From Tigriopus japonicus (taxonomy: Eukaryota; Arthropoda; Copepoda; Harpacticoida; Harpacticidae), in NCBI GenBank assembly GCA_010645155.1, contig CM021321.1, positions 581,689-645,688 of the forward strand: a DNA stretch of 64,000 nt. The letters are read 5' to 3'. Shown in pieces: positions 12,001-22,525 of this stretch. The position numbers were made by a program, and so were the translations under genes. Each line of letters begins with the position of its first letter. The stretch's first letter is position 1. The notes under the pieces are model-generated. The model had not been told where the DNA came from, searched no databases, and saw nothing but the letters and a program-made list of their open reading frames with translations.

Positions 12001-14572
12001 CACGCAGGAAAATTCACACTAACGCAGTAACGCGCCCTCGCTCGATCCCACTCCACGTAATACCATCCTCCTTGGGTTAACCAAACCTGCTTGGTTCTGT
12101 CCCACATTTGTTTTACAGCAAAGTAATTTTACTTGGTAGATTACACCTTGACTACAGGGTGGCAGACAATGGATCACTCAGGTCCGGTTTTGTGAGAGCT
12201 TTTTTCTTCTGGGGCCAACTTCCTTGTCACCATAGAAGTAAGATAAACAAGTCCTTTGGTTAAAACGCCTCTTTGAAGGTTTACAGAACGCCTATCAGTC
12301 ACACAAACTAGTACAAATTTTATTGTCCAAGAGACAGAACTATGCTTTAAAAGAATCATTTTGAAAAATTATTGTCAAAACATTGAGTAATTCAGGACTT
12401 ACAAAGAGGATCAACGAGTTGCTCATCAAGTTTTCAAACTGTCTAACTGATTTCAGAACGATTCTAATGGATGTCAAACATTTCTCATGATGTGTAGAAG
12501 GTCTTGAATAAAGGATAGTTCACTGGGTATTAAAGTTATGAAATATTTATAATTTAAATAGTCCCAATAAATGGGAGTGTTTACATGATTGAAAAGATCT
12601 TTTCAGTTTAGTTTATTGCATCATGCTCCTATTATTAATTGAATACAATTCAAAGTTCAAAGAAATCAAAGTGTTTGTAAAATCGTTATAAATTAACCAT
12701 AATTAATTAGTAATTAACAGTTTTTAAGCCCCTTTGTCCACTGTGATAATGTGTGACCTCTGTGGATTCATGGCTGACTGGCTTCCTATCTTGTTGTTCC
12801 AAAACCGAGATAAAAGTGTATTAAATTGTTTATTACTGAATATTCTGACAATAATTTTTCAAAATGAATCTTTCCAAGAATAAATATCTGTTCTCTAGGA
12901 CACTAAAAACTATACCCGATAGCCCTTATGAAAGTTTTTTTCCCGATAACCCTTCTGAAAGTTTTTGTGGACGCGATTGAACCAAAGCTCTTGCTTATTT
13001 CACTACTGTGGGGAGAGAAGGAAGTTGGCCACAGTCGGAAAGGAAAAAAAGCTCTCACGAAACCGGACCTGAGTCGTCCATTGCTTGGTTCGTTAACAAA
13101 ACGGTACATCAATGAAAGGTTTATGATCAATGAGACTTGATCCTAGATCTGTTTTGCTGGAGCTTCTAAAATTGACCACAAGAGGCGCACCACACTTGGT
13201 TGAGAAAGAAAAACAACGTCATATTTAGGGTGATAGCAGAGAGGGTGGGGCACATAGATAAATAAAATAGAGATATCTCAATTTTGACTTCGCCAAAAAC
13301 GCCCTCTATGAGGGATTACCTAACAACATTGTTAAAAATGATGGTTTCATAAGGAACGTCATAGAGTGCGCTACCTTGTTTGTAACGCAAACATTCTTTT
13401 TGAAGTTTGATTCTCAGAGTCAATTCAGAAAATACAGCCTGAGTCATCTAGAGGTCACGGATCAAACAACTGTCGCCGTCGTCTGCCTGCTTAGATAGAA
13501 CTGAGAAGTCTGGAACTGATTTGTGGTGGGGCAGGATAGTGCAGGGGTTGGCAACCACTTTTGGGTCAAAGCCCGTAAATCTGTTTACATGTTGTCAGGG
13601 GCCCACCAAACAGACGGTGGTAGGTTCAGGGGCCCACAAATTTACGATCAAAGAGCTCTGGGCCCACAAGTACAGTACTGAAGATGGTTTGGGGGCCCAC
13701 TATTTCGGACTTTCCCCATAGCTCCTGGGCCGATCAAAGACCACCCTTGGGCCCACATGTGGGCTGTGGCCCACCGGTTGCCTACCCCTGATGTAGTGCA
13801 TACGGCGCCGGTTTGCTGATGGCTGGGCTTCGATCCCAGCCGACTGTCACCTTCAAAACTAAACTTTTTGGAGTAAAAACTTTGTATTGCACAGGCTTTC
13901 AATTCAAACAATTACCAATATATCTCAGAATTGTCATGTGACCATCGTAAAAGATCAAGTCTAAACTGCATTCCATTTCTCAGCCTGCTTGTTGCTCCAG
14001 GCAGTAGTTTTTCAAAAAAGAACACCGTCCCATTTTTCGTCAATTTGGGGCCAAAGATCAATAACTTTTGGGCTTTTCCTGGACTTTGCCAGGATCAAGA
14101 CAGTTCTTACAAACACCAAGTCTAATCAATGTTATGTTAACGTTAAAGCCCATAAAAAACTTTTGTTTGGGGAACAAATAAAGATTCTATCTGTATTGTC
14201 TGAAACTAATCATTGCAAAAAAGCGAGATAAGCTCATTTAAAACAAGCTTACTTTTTCTTTCATCCTGACTGTAATTGTTCCTTAGATTTAAAGCATGAT
14301 AGTTTTTGTGACATCAAATCTTACTTGGGAATAGCAAAGTCCTTCTTTTGTTGCAAGGTCCACGATTTACCCTGAAGAGGTTCCATGAAGGTGGTATTGC
14401 ACCAATGATCCATGGAAGCGCCCAGAAACGAGGACGACAGATGATGGCACCCTATGAGAATGCCTTCAATCCAGGTGAAGAGGAAAATGGTGATTTGCCA
14501 TTTCCCACTATCCCCCACCATGGACAAGATGTCCTCAAAGCGGACCTTTGGGCCCTTATCGTCGACTCCCAT
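6097..14572 (-). CDS. SLC22-family organic cation/anion/carnitine transporter (MFS), complete
   Basis: Eleven exons, read from high to low: 14325-14572, 10309-10507, 10146-10249, 9932-10086, 7582-7750, 7374-7521, 7082-7309, 6883-7015, 6508-6692, 6298-6437, 6097-6169. All are GT-AG with matching phases; 1782 nt, 593 aa. SLC22 proteins are 12-helix plasma-membrane carriers of organic cations, anions or carnitine. Seen: N-terminal FEDILSMVG before helix 1 (residues ~28-45); a long extracellular loop with Cys and an NTTF glycosylation site; the MFS signature ASDRFGRRKT (~180-190); PESPRWL (~294); SFNSKNLGANRY (~398); AELFPTPVRN (~490); LPETLNKRMPET near the end. The start ATG precedes the expected amphipathic N-terminus. 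The family is sure; the substrate class cannot be told from sequence. Convergent with the carboxypeptidases. Confidence 0.95.
7751..9931 (-). other. SLC22 intron 4, with old repeat fragments
   Basis: This 2.2-kb intron has no coding stretch. At 8652-8690 ATTAATCCGT / ACGGATTAAT motifs form short inverted repeats. At 8740-8770 GAGTGCA...TGCACTC makes a small hairpin. The 8930-9000 stretch is almost pure A/T. At 9376 a CAGGGGTTCTTGAACC sequence resembles a hAT terminal inverted repeat, but I could not find its partner end. Confidence 0.5.
9376..9425. mobile_element. Possible solo hAT-type transposon terminus
   Basis: The sequence begins CAGGGGTTCTTGAACCTTTTTGAG and is followed by GC-rich AAGGCCCCCC. 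This matches the general CAGGGG... terminal form of Charlie/Tip100-like hAT elements. No matching CCCCTG end with a target duplication was found nearby, so it may be a fragment. Confidence 0.35.
11449..11892. repeat. Long inverted repeat (hairpin), 157-158-bp arms, ~129-bp spacer
   Basis: The left arm 11449-11605 and right arm 11735-11892 are reverse complements with only about ten differences (about 94% by eye). Arm ends read GCCCAATTGATG... and ...CATCAATTGGGC, and the inner ends are GTTTAAGGGC / GCCCTTAAAC. The spacer 11606-11734 is unrelated. No clear target duplication was seen. It may be a foldback element or an inverted local duplication. Transcribed in the SLC22 pre-mRNA (or the reverse), it would fold into a long dsRNA stem. 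Confidence 0.85.
12167..13083. repeat. Distant imperfect inverted repeat (~100-bp arms)
   Basis: The sequence from about 12167 to 12265 (CAATGGATCACTCAGGTCCGG...) reappears as a diverged reverse complement at about 12977-13083 (...CCGGACCTGAGTCGTCCATTG). Shared blocks include ACTCAGGTCCGGTTT, GTGAGAGCTTTTTT and GCCAACTTCCTT. Inside, a motif GATARCCCTTMTGAAAGTTTTT occurs twice in tandem at about 12917-12968. It may be two inverted copies of one short element, or the ends of a ~0.9-kb non-autonomous element. No ORF was found inside. Confidence 0.65.
13542..13790. mobile_element. hAT-like non-autonomous element (MITE), 249 bp
   Basis: The ends are CAGGGGTTGGCAACC and GGTTGCCTACCCCTG, a near-perfect 15-bp terminal inverted repeat of the hAT type. 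The interior carries several GGGCCCAC / GTGGGC repeats and no transposase. The flanks GGATAGTG and ATGTAGTG share their last five bases, consistent with a decayed 8-bp target duplication. Confidence 0.7.
13791..13850 (+). other. tRNA-like / SINE-like 3' half, split by the hAT-like element
   Basis: At 13821-13841 a perfect 7-bp stem (GGCTGGG/CCCAGCC) closes a 7-nt CTTCGAT loop, the form of a tRNA T-arm and Pol III B box. The sequence before 13542 (GGGGCAGGATAGTG) plus that after 13790 (TGCATACGGCGCCGG) would form a D-arm / A-box-like region once the insert is left out. I see no good anticodon stem, so this is more likely a tRNA-derived SINE than a working tRNA gene. Confidence 0.35.
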
Positions 14573-15360
14573 TGTAATTCACAAGATTTCGCGGGAGATG
14601 AGGTCGTCAAGTCTCGGATTCGTGGTCTACTTTAGTTACACTTCCAATTGGTTCCACTTTGTTAATAGCATTGAGACATGGCCCTGAAAAGAGATGGGGA
14701 GCAAAAAAAGCCTAATCAGTTTTTAATTGCATGAAATCAAGAGCCAAACTAACTAGAACTCCAACAAAGTACATGCAGACAAAGTCGCTCGTCCATAATC
14801 TCAGTTTTTGTTTCTCGACAAAATTGTCAACGAGCTGTTTCCGCATGAAATTTATTGCCTTGTTTCAAAGAGCTCATCTACTCCATATCTAGCAACTCCA
14901 GTGACAAAAATGATCAAGTTCAAATTTAACATGACTTCATTTGGCTCCTTCCGAGCCATCCATTTGAGTTTAAAAGTGAAAAAATCGGGCTTCTTCGTCT
15001 GTCATGGTTACGAGTGGTAAGTTGACTATTACAACTTGATTTATGGCCGTGTCCTTCCCTGAATTCAATCACCATTTTGTCCAGATATTCCCAAAAGCCG
15101 TTCAAAGCCTGGAAGAAGATGCTCAGAAAGGAATCTAAGACACACTTACATGATGATTGACTTAGGATCTAAAGGTTCATGATTGAGGTGAGGTCCTGCT
15201 GTCGCTTCTTGTCTCTCGGACTCAACACTCATTGCTCACTCACTGCACACAAAATCCCAACCAAGAAGACCCCCGTCAAGGCATGACGAAGTCCGACTAC
15301 TGTCATAACATCATCATTGGACGGAAGACACGCGGGAAAAGAGTTTTCAGGCTCACTCAC

Positions 15361-15540
15361 CTCCCATGAATGTACAATGTTTCCGAGGCTCGCCTTAAAT
15401 CGAGCGGCCAATTCCCCATTTTTGTCCCGTTCACACTCAAAATAGTTCACTTGACGCTCGCTCCCCTTGGACAAAATGGGATGTACGTTGCTGCTTGGGT
15501 GAAAACGAGGATCGAGGAGGAACACCAAATCAGAGTTGGG
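15361..15540 (-). other. Candidate non-coding first exon of the SLC22 gene
   Basis: Upstream of the SLC22 start codon a strong donor (GGGAG|GTGAGT, the GT at 15359-15360) follows a GC-richer stretch. An acceptor-like site could join it to the leader before 14572. It could equally be part of another transcript. I see no protein similarity in it. Confidence 0.25.
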
Positions 15541-16639
15541 GATAGGTCCTAGATCCTTTTGCTTTTAGCATCTGCCGCAAGCTATGGTAGGGTGAAGTAG
15601 AGCACTGTTAGTACAAGAGCACGTGCATGAGATTGTCTTGTCCCATCTAGAACCACGAGTATTCATTAGATTTGAGACAACATTGAAATTCTTGATATAT
15701 GTAAATCCAGAAAAGGTTACACTTTCCTTTTTCTCGAATCTTGTGGAGACACTGATGCTAAGGAATACCAATCAATTTCATGACCGTTCTTTAGTAATTA
15801 TAGTGGTCTAGTATGACAGGGACATTATTTCATATTTTAAGATCTTGTGCAACATTAGTTTCGGGATGTTATTTTTGGGGGAGTATTTTACAGATAGTTT
15901 AAATCTTTTTCAAAAAAAATGTTCTTAATCATTAGGACTGGCAATTTAATGCCTGTAAAAATGGTTGACCGAAAGAATGAGGGCTTTTAGAAATCAGTGT
16001 TGATAGAAACTTCTTATATAAAATTCTAGAAGATGGGAGGTACACTAAATGATGCCATCGCAGACAGTAGATATCTTGCTCAAATATTCATTTATTTCCA
16101 CCATGAGGTGAAAATTAAAAAAAAAAAACTTTGGCTGTTTTAGGTTGGAAAATTTCGGTTTCATATAAAATCTTGGATATTTTCAAATGAATCTGATTAG
16201 ATTCATAAGTATTGAAGTAAGCTCTTCAGAAAAAAGATATGAACTAATGATGGAGACACTTCATGAATTGCCAAATGAAATGAAATCACCAAACAACTTC
16301 TTCGGTTCCTGATTTCCTATAATTTAAGTTTCATGGTTGTTTCCTTTTTCCAATCTGAAGCCAATTTGAAAATGTTTTGGTCCAAACTACAAAAACGATA
16401 AAACAATCTTCAAAAAAATCCAAAAAAAGAATCCACAATGCAAAAGATTTGCGGTATGCTAAGCCATTTTTTTATAATCGTGCTAAAAAAGGCTTAAAAA
16501 AACGCCCACAAAATTGACACAGGGGTTAGAAATCTCAACGCGGTGTAAAAACTAGTGTGAATATTTTCTTCATGTTAGGCCATCGTGTGATGAGCGAACA
16601 ATCGTTTGATCTTCTTAACATTTCAATAGTACTCTCAAT
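15541..16639. other. Intergenic, nothing recognised
   Basis: AT-rich non-coding sequence with homopolymer runs between the SLC22 5' region and the first foldback element. No ORF with recognisable similarity, no RNA gene seen. Confidence 0.6.
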
Positions 16640-16930
16640 ATTAGCTGAGTTTATATACCCTGTGACAACTTGAGTTGTGACAGAAATTTTTCGCTACCAC
16701 AAGCCATTGACTTCAATTGCAAACTCGAAAGTACATAAGTAAGGACAAGAAATCCTGTGGCAAAAGTTATGAAAGAGTTTTGCGACGGGGTTTACAAGCT
16801 TAGCTTTCTTTGAACGATTTCTTGTGGCAACTTACGTACTTTCGTGTTTGCAAATGAAACCATCGGCGTGTGGTAACGTAAAATTTCTGTCACAACTCAA
16901 GTTGTCACAGGGTATGTAAACTCAGCTAAT
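16640..16930. mobile_element. Foldback MITE, 291 bp, TA target site
   Basis: The outer ~50 bp are inverted repeats: TTAGCTGAGTTTATATACCC... on the left and ...GGGTATGTAAACTCAGCTAA on the right, each including the block TGTGACAACTTGAGTTGTGACAGAAATTT or its complement. Inner blocks also pair (TGCAAACTCGAAAGTAC with GTACTTTCGTGTTTGCA; ACAAGAAATC with GATTTCTTGT), so nearly the whole element can fold into one hairpin. The element is bordered by TA on both sides, as for Tc1/mariner-type insertions. No coding capacity. Confidence 0.8.
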
Positions 16931-19454
16931 AGCACGTACTTTGCACCCAGTGCACCCTCAAATACCTGCTTTTCCAAGTATTTCTCTTGTAGTGATACTT
17001 TCCTTAAACTTCTCGAGCTCTCCGAAAAACAATATGCACTTGAGGGAAGCAAAGATGCAACGATTTTTTGCATCAGAAAATAATTATTCGCCCTTCTTTA
17101 GCCTTTAGCAATTAGTGCCATCATGAATTTTCATAAACTGATCTGGAAAGCTCGTGGGTGTATCAAAGAAGAAAAAAAGTAACCCTCACAGTTATTTCAT
17201 ACTTCAGCATATTTGGATGATTGTACATGCTATTGTTTCGTACAAATTAACAATCTGCCTATTCGTATGAAAAAAAAATCTCGTGAAAGATTTGCAGTGT
17301 AATTCGTTAATGGTTTCAATCAAAAGCAAAGGCCAAAATATTAGGTTCAAATTGTGTGTACAACGTTGACTCTTCAAGTCAAATGAAGATATACTTGATG
17401 TCGAGCGATCTTAACGCATTTGTCCCGTTTGTTTGAATGTAAACCGAATATAAACGAAAAGGAATGTAGTAAGTTTTGTTCCATTTCTTGTATTTTGGTT
17501 TCCAATGCGAGAGTTTAGGGTTTGAGGTCGTTTCAACAAAATTCAAAGCTAGTGGATGACCGACAAAGGACGTGAATGGTTGGACTTGATTTTTCTCCTT
17601 TAGGATTGCTCTTCATTTCGCACTTGTAAATTTCAATTTATTTTCGAATTTCTTGATAATTATGGTAGCCAATTTTTGAACACCTTTTGTGTTACAAAGC
17701 TTGGAACCTGCTCAATCCCCTAAGGAACGTACTTCTTTCGCTTTCTGTGATAATTTACTTATTCATCCATTTATATTTTCATAAATCCATCAATGTTTGG
17801 TTTTTCTTTCATGTGAAACATGTGAACGAAATGCTTGCTCTACATGCGAAAATCAGTCGGATTTGCTAAAAAAATATCTTTAACAAGTTATTTACTTACT
17901 AAAACCTTTTCTTGCACGAACACATGGCCTTCCCACCCGACTAAAACTTGAATGTGCATGATTCTTACAACAAGGCTACTAAAGTACTTGTTGTAAATTT
18001 ATATTTGCAATCTTTAATCGTGTTTGACTGTGTACAATTGACCCATCTCTGTATTTGACTGGAACAAACCAGGGTGACCAGCTCATAATCGACTCTAGTT
18101 CAACAATTGCCCTTGTGAAAACGCTTTCTCTAAGATGAAAATTTGCCAGAAACCAAACCTAACCTTCCCTACATTTCGGGAGCATAACCTTCACTTTATT
18201 GTATGATTTTCCCGTGAAGGATCCTTTTTGAAAACAGAGCGTTTCGTGATTCTGACTTTTTTGTCCCTCCCAAAATTTGGCTGAAATCGCAAATTTGGCG
18301 ACATAAAGAGAAAAGCAACACATGTATCTTAAGAATTGCTATTTTTCGCTTCTTTTTGAAACCTAATTATTTTGTGAGATCAACCACTTCTGAGTTAGGA
18401 ACTTGGTTTGGTGGTCCATTTCTTATGAATCACCCAGTACGTAATCCGCATGGTACAGTTTGTTGAACATTGAATCTCTCGTGACATTCACAGCATCATG
18501 AATGTGCCTTGTTGGCTGTCAATTGATTATTGTCTGGCTCATTTTGACATGTGATATGGGTGAGTCACCCCATGATTGATACATATTGTTTCTTGCCCCT
18601 ATATATGTAGTTGTAATGACGGAAAATTGTCGAGCGCGTTAGTGCATGTCACAGTAGAGCACGTTTTTTTGCGGTTAATGGTCTTTTAAGTTTACGATCA
18701 CATAAATTGAGAGGACATAGTTTCCAAGAGAGGGAGAGTAGAGCCACCCCTACCACCCTTCCAAACGAGAAAAAAAAGCTTTAAAGTAAATTTAACCCCC
18801 AAAAGGGTCTTTGTACTTGAATATTGGTGAACGCAGCACGAATAGATTGGATAATCCCGACACCAATACCGTCCTAGTTAAGTCAAGTTCAGCTCCCCTC
18901 ATAAACACACCCTATAAACTTTCAAAAGGAGCCCCAAACATTTGGCTGGAAAGGGTTGCCAATACTGATGTGTTTCGAGTTGGATTTTTGGCAGAGTTTT
19001 GCCATTTTGTTTTTAGGGTTCAAAAGGCTGACCAAACTCTTCAAGAGGCAGTAGGCTTTGTCTACCAAAAAATATGGCAGCACTGCCAATTCGAAAGCCA
19101 TAAGTGGAACTAAAGAAGCTCTTGTGAAAGAAGCGTCGTCACAGTCAAGTTGGTTGGCTTTTTTAAAACTTCAAATGGTTGCCATTGTTATCGCCACCAT
19201 CAATAAGGAAATTCAACTTAAAACAAAAGTCGAATTTGCAATCAATTTACCCAGATCATGCCACTTAAGATTGATCCAGTCATAGGATTATAAAATAAGA
19301 TGGATTCACCCTTCCATGGATATTTTTCGGTCGAAGGCTCCTTTTGCCGTATTTTTTTCTCTTGGACTTCCTGGTTTGTTTGGCTTTTTTAAAGCTTCAA
19401 AATAAAGCCATTGTTGCTAGTGTTCTGACGACGCTTCTTTCACATGAACTTCCG
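16931..19454. other. Intergenic, repeat-poor AT-rich stretch
   Basis: No recognisable gene. Near 19068-19110 the sequence ATGGCAGCACTGCCAATTCGAAAGCCATAAGTGGAAC is a diverged partial copy of the 165-bp unit that follows. A 16-bp perfect inverted pair GAAAGAAGCGTCGTCA (about 19126) / TGACGACGCTTCTTTC (about 19427) flanks two direct copies of a TTGGCTTTTTTAAA.CTTCAAA block. Confidence 0.55.
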
Positions 19455-19781
19455 TAAGTGGAACTACTGATAGAACTCGAAATCAAACTAGTTCAAGTGT
19501 TGTCAAATTGGTCCCTGTTTAGGTCTTTTCAAAAAGTTCTATTCAAACTGCCCATTTTCACAACGATAAACTTCCGAGTCAAATATGGCAGCACTCCTGG
19601 TTCGAAACACATCACTACATAAGTGTAACTACTGATAGAACTCGAAATCGCACTAGTTTGAGTGTTGCCAAATTGGTCCCACTTTAAGACTTCTCAAAAG
19701 TTCAATACAACCTGTCCTTTTCAACAGTAATAAACTTCGAGTCAAAAATGGCAGCACTACCAACTCAAAACATATCACTAG
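19455..19781. repeat. Tandem duplication, two units of ~165 bp
   Basis: The stretch starting TAAGTGGAACTACTGATAGA at 19455 recurs at 19620. Both units contain ACTGATAGAACTCGAAATC, TTGCCAAATTGGTCCC (or TTGTCAAATTGGTCCC), TTCAAAC/TACAACCTG and ATGGCAGCACT. The units differ at perhaps one base in eight, so the duplication is not recent. A partial third unit lies at about 19068-19110. Confidence 0.75.
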
Positions 19782-19908
19782 TTGCCAAACTGAACTGGAC
19801 CTTCAAGTTTTGGTCAGAAAATGTTTTGGAGGTGTTCTCCGACCTACAGTATGTTAAGTGGGTGATGCAGACAATTTAATGTATTTGAACAGAACATTAT
19901 CACGTAGG

Positions 19909-20636
19909 ATGATGAATAGAGCGGCCGAAAATATTTAATTTTGAAGCCCAAATATTTAAATAATATTTAAGAAAAAAATATCAAAATATCTAAAAAATAT
20001 TTAAATCACAACCAAATATTTAAAAAATATTTAAATTTGTGAAGAGTTTTGATCAATAAATTGGCATTTCTGAAAATTTTGGTTAAAAAATCCAAATACT
20101 TGATGAAAAATTGGAAATGGCAGAAATATAAATTAACAAATCTTTCGTACTAAACAATCATATTATGCAATTAAAATTGGTTACTCTTGACAGTCCCTAT
20201 TTATACCCTACATTTAATTAACATTTTACTGCCTAAGGTTTGGTTGAATATTCAAACCAGACTTTCCATATATATTTTTTCTTTTTGGAGTTACGGTTTT
20301 CTGTTTTAGCTTAAAGTAATTTTCGAGGCCAAGCTGACCAAAATATTTAAATATCACGCATATTTTTGATTTGAGCTGCCTATTCCCCTCAAAAAGAGTC
20401 GAAAAAATTGGAAGATTTTGACAATGTAGTCTTTGGAAAGGTCAGATTTTTTGTCAAAATTTCAAAAGATTTACTGAAATTATGGAGATTCTTGAAATAT
20501 TACAATGAAAAAAAGAGAATTTTCCTTCAATTTTGAAAGAAAAAGCCCAAATATTTAAAAACTGCTCAAAAACGCAAAATATTTAAATTAAATATTTTAT
20601 ATTTAATTAAATATTTTCGGCCGCTCTAATGATGAA
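19909..20636. mobile_element. hAT-like non-autonomous element (712 bp) with perfect 8-bp target duplication
   Basis: The element runs 19917-20628. Its termini are a perfect 24-bp inverted repeat beginning TAGAGCGGCCGAAAATATTT. Directly outside, ATGATGAA is present at 19909-19916 and again at 20629-20636, the 8-bp target duplication expected of hAT transposition. The interior is extremely A/T-rich with many AAATATTTAAA motifs and has no ORF of note. It must have been moved by a transposase encoded elsewhere. Confidence 0.85.
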
Positions 20637-22043
20637 GCTTCAGGCCCGGGTTTTCTCAGTCTCTAACATTATGCACTTCCCCTCCATTTGTCGCGCCTTT
20701 CTCACACCTTTGGCCATCCTTTTGCTTTTAGCTTGACAACGTACAAATAGGCATAAGAATTTCAAGTGCTCAAAGTAGCGATGAATGCCCCAAATTCTTG
20801 CAGGCCCCGTCACAGATAATACCTCTCTTGCCACAACCACTAGAAATCGAATGTCCAAATATGGTAGGTGACGATAACAACCACTCCTTGGTCACTCTTG
20901 GGTTTTTTGGACGACTCGGAACTGTTTGTGTACCCAGGGCCGTGATCATGTCGCAGATAATCTGGAGATAGTTAAAATTTCCTCGCTTCGCTCCTTGTAC
21001 TTTAAAAGGCCAAACATTAGATCCCCTGTTTTGTCGTCACATTTTACCCACAAAAATTTGAACCTAGCTGATTGCGGACGAAATTTTTGAGCGAGGCAAC
21101 TAAAAGAATTTGCACCATGAAAAGCGAACCTTCCCTTTAGAGGAGAGGCTATCAAGTGACCTCATAAAATCAATCTTGGAAGTGTAGCAGCGGCCATCCA
21201 TTCCGCATTGGGAGCTGAGCTTGCCATCTGGCTTGTGAGCTAAGGGAACCTGGGCGGATCTTGATTACTTCTGGAAAAGTAGCCCGAGAAAAAGCGAAGA
21301 AAAACTGCTCATTTCTTCTCCTTCTCCAGGTTGGTTGAATAGTTGGTTGGTTGGTTGGTCAGTCAGTCAGTCTGTCTATCTGTCTACTCGTGCGTCCGTC
21401 CTTCTGTCAGTCAGTCAGTCAGTCATCTTCTTGCCTGCCTCACGATGGTCGCTTTGAAATGGTCGAGGTCGTAAAAATGCAGTGCACCACTCAGTCCAGC
21501 GACGAATTCTACCGAGATCGAGCTAGACAAGAAGGAGTAGGAGGAAAGGAAGGAAAGAGGGAGAGGGGGATCACGACCGCGGAACGAGAAGTGGTTCAGA
21601 ATCTCGTTCGTTGGCTGTGGGAGTTTGGATGAATGCGAGCAGAGTGTGATGCCATTCTGAATGATTTAGGTTATTACGGAAAGGTTCAAGACAAATGTCT
21701 CGTGAATGTCTTCTCTCTAATTTACGCCAACGGCGGGCGAAGGAGGAGTCCCACAAAGGGGTTCCAAGGAAACTTTCATTGGACCTGATACGAATGACAG
21801 GCAAACGTATCTCATTGTGGGATGTGCAACTGGAAAACGAGATCGAATCATAGAGGCTGTTCTCGTAATATCAAAAGAGGCCATAACTTGAACCCTTGGA
21901 GATTCTCCGTCCCTGGAATTGAGCGGTCTTAGATCCGGTGCAGTTTGAGTGATTGCACCTGAGGCAACTTCGTGCAAACGAGATGCTCGCTCCCATCTCT
22001 GTTTTTCGGCGAGAAGTGAACGAAAAGGTTACGATAGGGATTG
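20637..22043. other. Intergenic, with a (GTTG)/(CAGT) simple-repeat patch
   Basis: At 21339-21425 tetranucleotide repeats (GGTT)n, (CAGT)n and CTGT/CTAT variants follow each other. The surrounding 20.6-22.0 kb is more GC-rich than its neighbours and has several medium ORFs on both strands, none of which I can assign to a family or connect by splice sites. Confidence 0.5.
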
Positions 22044-22525
22044 TAGGTAAAAAGGTCTCAAACAAAACGGTCACAGGCAAATAGGTCACATTAAAAAAGG
22101 TCACCGGGTAAAACGATCACATTAAAGAGCTGTCACAGAATAATGTTTTCTTTTCCATGGATAGATAGTGTTCCACCCAGATTATCTTTGAAGTTTTTGG
22201 TTGCATCTGAAAGATAGGAGCCAACTTGGACTCAATAGAGGTAGGGGAGCACCCTCCTCCAAGTTGGGGTGGATTTGGGGCGGGTTGTTTAGATAATAAC
22301 GTGTCTGGAATGGGCTCCTGATGGTTAAGTTATCTTTGCCTTGGCAAGATTGTGTTCCACCAAGGTTTTCTTGTGATTCCATGAGACACTTTTTGCCGTG
22401 TGCCCTCATTGCCGTGTGCCCTCATTGCCGTGTGCCCTCTTTGCCGTGTGCCCTCTTTGCCATGACTTTTTGGTGTAATTTTTTAACTGTGACCGTTTTA
22501 CCTTGTGACCTATTTACCGCGTCCC
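22044..22525. repeat. Minisatellite arrays in inverted arrangement
   Basis: At 22044-22138 a degenerate ~15-bp motif of the form GGTAAAACGGTCACA repeats several times. At 22393-22461 a 16-bp unit (TTGCCGTGTGCCCTCA/T) repeats four times. At 22485-22525 the first motif recurs in reverse complement (TGTGACCGTTTTACC, TGTGACCTATTTACC). The outer arrays can pair, giving a foldback structure of about 480 bp. The middle also has near-matching TAGTGTTCCACC / TTGTGTTCCACC segments. Confidence 0.7.

Larger units (their letters stand above)
10508..14324 (-). other. SLC22 intron 1, rich in inverted repeats
   Basis: This 3.8-kb intron separates the exon of the first helix from the extracellular-loop exon. 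It contains no recognisable gene. It holds a long hairpin (11449-11892), a second distant inverted repeat (12167-13083) and a hAT-like MITE (13542-13790) inserted in a tRNA-like sequence; these are listed separately. Confidence 0.7.

Noticed and set aside
21339..21425. Regularly repeated short units that could suggest a CRISPR-like array
   Set aside because: They are tetranucleotide microsatellites without unique spacers, in an animal genome.
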